From Pseudomonadota bacterium (GTDB taxonomy: Bacteria; Pseudomonadota; Gammaproteobacteria; Acidiferrobacterales; UBA6901), in the NCBI GenBank assembly GCA_021783175.1, contig JAJXUF010000060.1, positions 1-18,092 on the forward strand: DNA of 18,092 bases, given 5' to 3'. Each line of letters begins with the position of its first letter. Position 1 is the stretch's first letter. Below, piece after piece: positions 16,484 through 18,092 of the stretch. Both the position numbers and the translations under genes were made by a program. The notes under the pieces were generated by a model. It was given only the letters and a program-made list of their open reading frames with translations. It had not been told where the DNA came from and did not search any database.

Positions 16484-16852
16484 ATGACAACTCTTTTGGA
16501 GTCGATTGTCGACAGCGATAACGGATCACGTAAGGATCCCAAGTTCCCCCGTGCACCCGAAGATTGGACCGAGGCGACGGGACGCGCCATCGCAAAGCAG
16601 GAAAGTCTCGCGCTCAACGCCGATCACTGGAACACCATACGCGCACTTCAGGAATACTATGCCAATCACCAGGATCGCCCACTAAACGTGCACGAACTGC
16701 ATGATGCCCTGGACGAGAAATTCCACGCCAAGGGCGGATTGCGCTATCTCTACGAAATTTTTCCCGGTGGTCCGGTCGCGCAGGGTTGCCGCGTGGCGGG
16801 ACTCAAGGCGCCAGTCGGCGCCGTCGACCGGAGTTTCGGCAGCGTGGAGTAA
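16484..16852 (+). CDS. DsrC/TusE-family protein lacking the penultimate (Cys_A) cysteine
   Basis: Family members carry sulfur on C-terminal cysteines: DsrC in dissimilatory sulfur metabolism, TusE in tRNA 2-thiouridine synthesis. The 122-aa protein has the family pattern: LNADHW (44-49), RALQEYY, GGLRYLYEIFPGGP (84-97) and GCRVAGLKAP (101-110). Cys102 aligns with Cys_B of DsrC. Eleven residues on, where Cys_A should be, there is Ala113, followed by a 9-residue tail instead of the chain end. So it cannot act as a normal TusE and lacks the DsrC cysteine pair. Homologues missing these cysteines have been proposed to be regulatory; that role here is inference. The ATG at 16484 follows GGAGG by 7 nt. 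A CBS-domain gene follows after 36 nt, probably in the same operon. Confidence 0.85.
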   Translation: MTTLLESIVDSDNGSRKDPKFPRAPEDWTEATGRAIAKQESLALNADHWNTIRALQEYYANHQDRPLNVHELHDALDEKFHAKGGLRYLYEIFPGGPVAQGCRVAGLKAPVGAVDRSFGSVE

Positions 16853-16888
16853 TAGCCGACACTTCCGCACTGCGAGGAGGGTCATTCC

Positions 16889-17308
16889 ATGACGCTGATC
16901 ACCGAAAAGGTCGAACGGCGGGTGGCGCTGCTGAAGGAGGACAACACCGCGCTCGATGCAGCTGTCCTGATGAGCGAGCACCACATCGGCTCCGTAATTG
17001 TCAGCCGCGCGTCACAGGTCACCGGCATCTTTACCGAACGCGATCTCATGCGCAATGTGGTCCGGGATCGCAAGGACGCCGCGACCGTTCGCCTCTCGGA
17101 AGTGATGCGCAAAAGTCCGGTCTCGGTTCAGGCAAACGAACGCTGCGAGCGTTGCATCGAACTAATGAAGGAAAACCGTTGTCGCCATCTTCTGGTCTAC
17201 GACCAAGACGCTTTCGTTGGCGTTATATCGCTGCGTGATTTACTGGTGCTACTGCTCGAGGAAAAGGAAGAACTGATTCACGAGCTGACACGCTACGTAA
17301 CGAGCTAG
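16889..17308 (+). CDS. Stand-alone CBS-pair domain protein
   Basis: Two CBS motifs (about residues 8-62 and 70-122) make up nearly the whole 139-aa protein. Such stand-alone pairs usually bind adenine nucleotides, NAD or similar ligands and act as sensors for a partner. The motifs GIFTERDLMRNVV and HLLVYDQDAFVGVISLRDLL are typical. The second CBS motif has an uncommon CERC (C86, C89) plus C98. The C-terminus is an acidic helix (LLEEKEELIHEL) that could mediate contacts. The ATG at 16889 follows AGGAGG. It lies 36 nt after the DsrC-like gene, suggesting linked function. The ligand cannot be told from sequence. Confidence 0.88.
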   Translation: MTLITEKVERRVALLKEDNTALDAAVLMSEHHIGSVIVSRASQVTGIFTERDLMRNVVRDRKDAATVRLSEVMRKSPVSVQANERCERCIELMKENRCRHLLVYDQDAFVGVISLRDLLVLLLEEKEELIHELTRYVTS

Positions 17309-17613
17309 CGCCGCGCCGCGCGAACAGCATTGCCGCGAGCGCTCCTTGCGCTTGGGTACGGTGGTACGTTCTTTTGCCCAGTGTCACCGGTTGCGCGCCA
17401 CCGATAGCACGGTCCGCAGGATACGCGCAGGCGTTCATGCCAAATCGCGCCCGCCGGCCAGTCAGTGGGAATCAATCAATAATTGTCGTTTGTTAGTGTG
17501 TCGCTTTCACCGGTACGGATCGGTTTGTCACACGCGCTGAAGTACTTGGCACGCAGGTCGGATGCGTCACATGACAAAAATGCAAAACATGACGGCCCAA
17601 AACCGGTTGCGGA

Positions 17614-17658
17614 CGACAGTCGACACCTCGTTCGATAGACGCGAATCGACTGCTGTCG
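17614..17658 (+). repeat. Bulged inverted repeat
   Basis: CGACA+GTCGA (17614-17623) pairs with TCGAC (17646-17650) and TGTCG (17654-17658), leaving a 3-nt TGC bulge and a 22-nt loop. No T-run follows. It could be an RNA fold or a protein-binding site; function unknown. Confidence 0.35.
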
Positions 17659-17792
17659 CGTTGCACTTCGGTTTCGTCCACTGCGCTGACCAACCGGAAT
17701 CCGCGCCAGAATTTCCGGTCAATTGCCGAATACGATACTCAGCGCAATGTCCGCTTGGTAGGGATTTTTTGCCGACCACATAGTGCAAGAAG

Positions 17793-17806
17793 TTGATATA
17801 CATCAA
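17793..17806 (+). promoter_or_regulatory. FNR/Anr-type binding site
   Basis: TTGATATACATCAA is a perfect match to the FNR/Anr/CRP-FNR consensus TTGAT-N4-ATCAA. Its centre (17799.5) is about 42-43 nt before the predicted start of the DUF883 transcript, the position of class II activated promoters. It suggests induction under low oxygen. Confidence 0.75.
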
Positions 17807-17830
17807 AAACTCCAGGTGCGCGACGTGGAT

Positions 17831-17836
17831 TAATAT
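17831..17836 (+). promoter_or_regulatory. Candidate -10 element of the DUF883 promoter
   Basis: TAATAT at 17831-17836 predicts a start near 17841-17843 and a leader of about 50 nt. There is no good -35, which is usual when an FNR-family activator occupies the -41.5 position. Confidence 0.45.
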
Positions 17837-17890
17837 AGGTTGCAGTTGTTAAGAAGAATTCGGTGCGGTGTAACAAGAAGGAGGCTTAAT

Positions 17891-18092
17891 ATGACAAGCG
17901 CAACGGAGACGGCCAGACGCAAACTGGTCGACGATTTCAAGGCATTGACCGCCGATACCGAGGAACTGCTGCGAGCAACTGCCAATCAGACCGGCGAACG
18001 TGCCAACGCGGCGCGCGCGCGTGTCGAGGAGCGACTGCGACTGGCCAAGGAAGCAGTGAGTGATCTGCGCGATGACGTTGTTGCAGATCGGA
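17891..18092 (+). CDS. DUF883 (ElaB/YqjD-like) protein, 3' end cut by window
   Basis: The 67 visible codons encode a charged, helix-forming segment: MTSATETARRKLVDDFKAL, TEELLRATANQTGERANAAR, then a long run with RVEERLRLAKEAVSDLRDD. This is typical of DUF883 proteins, whose E. coli members YqjD and ElaB are inner-membrane proteins with a C-terminal transmembrane helix and, for YqjD, reported ribosome binding. The membrane helix would lie beyond the window, so it cannot be confirmed. The ATG at 17891 follows AAGGAGG by 6 nt, a near-perfect ribosome site suggesting strong translation. An FNR-type box lies upstream. Other genes may follow in the operon. Confidence 0.8.
   Translation, partial: MTSATETARRKLVDDFKALTADTEELLRATANQTGERANAARARVEERLRLAKEAVSDLRDDVVADR

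Larger units (their letters stand above)
17309..17890 (+). other. Intergenic region of about 580 nt without a credible gene
   Basis: Overlapping short frames occur on both strands (for example 17562-17783 and 17567-17806) but none shows a domain, a ribosome site or a family I recognise. It contains a bulged 10-bp hairpin (17614-17623 with 17646-17658), a direct repeat ACATGAC (17569-17575, 17587-17593) and, at its right end, an FNR-type box and -10 element for the DUF883 gene. No convincing terminator follows the CBS gene. Confidence 0.55.

Noticed and set aside
17338..17352. AGCGC/GCGCT hairpin after the CBS gene as a terminator
   Set aside because: The stem is only 5 bp and no T-run follows directly.
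17547..17563. TGGCAC resembling a sigma-54 -24 element
   Set aside because: The required GC at the -12 position is not at the right distance; the next GC is four bases too far.
17562..17783. A 73-codon frame in the intergenic region before the DUF883 gene
   Set aside because: It has no ribosome site and no recognisable domain, and frames of similar length occur on the opposite strand of the same DNA.
1..18092. CRISPR arrays, tRNA or rRNA genes, insertion sequences, integrase or defence genes
   Set aside because: None was seen: no regularly spaced repeats, no transposase- or integrase-like products, and no tRNA-like cloverleaf noticed by eye. A tRNA scan was not run.

Overview
The window reads as chromosomal DNA of a GC-rich gammaproteobacterium. 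The core is the gammaproteobacterial lipid block yceD-rpmF-plsX-fabH-fabD-fabG-acpP-fabF followed by mltG-tmk-holB-pilZ-tatD, the order known from Pseudomonas and relatives. A two-subunit pyruvate carboxylase lies on one side. A DsrC/TusE-family protein and a type IV pilus PilZ protein would fit an environmental, possibly sulfur-metabolising or autotrophic member of the class. That last point is inference; no rRNA or other marker gene is present to fix the taxon.

Layout. (1) 1-3277, minus strand: pyruvate carboxylase subunit A (accC-like, biotin carboxylase) followed by subunit B (oadA-like, with biotinyl domain; cut by the window start). (2) 3278-3524: a divergent promoter region with a good sigma-70-type promoter on each strand. 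(3) 3525-9790, plus strand: yceD, rpmF, plsX, fabH, fabD, fabG, acpP, fabF, i.e. ribosomal protein L32 plus phospholipid and fatty-acid synthesis. acpP has a candidate promoter of its own upstream and a strong intrinsic terminator downstream, so it looks like a separately dosed unit inside the cluster. (4) 9791-10206: a non-coding gap where related genomes carry pabC. (5) 10207-14138, plus strand: mltG, tmk, holB, pilZ, tatD, tightly packed with overlapping stop/start codons. (6) 14180-16222, minus strand: a class V PLP-dependent enzyme and a DUF2459 lipoprotein. (7) 16484-17308, plus strand: a DsrC/TusE-like protein that lacks the key C-terminal cysteine, then a two-CBS-domain protein, behind a dyad-rich promoter. 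(8) 17309-17890: non-coding, ending in a perfect FNR/Anr-type box placed as in a class II activated promoter. (9) 17891-end: start of a DUF883 (ElaB/YqjD-like) protein, cut by the window end.

Regions 1-5 are conserved housekeeping. The least explained part is 16.2-18.1 kb: the altered DsrC-like protein with its CBS partner and unusual promoter, and the apparently oxygen-regulated DUF883 gene. Non-ATG starts are frequent in the window (accC-like GTG, plsX TTG, fabF TTG, tmk GTG, possibly mltG TTG).
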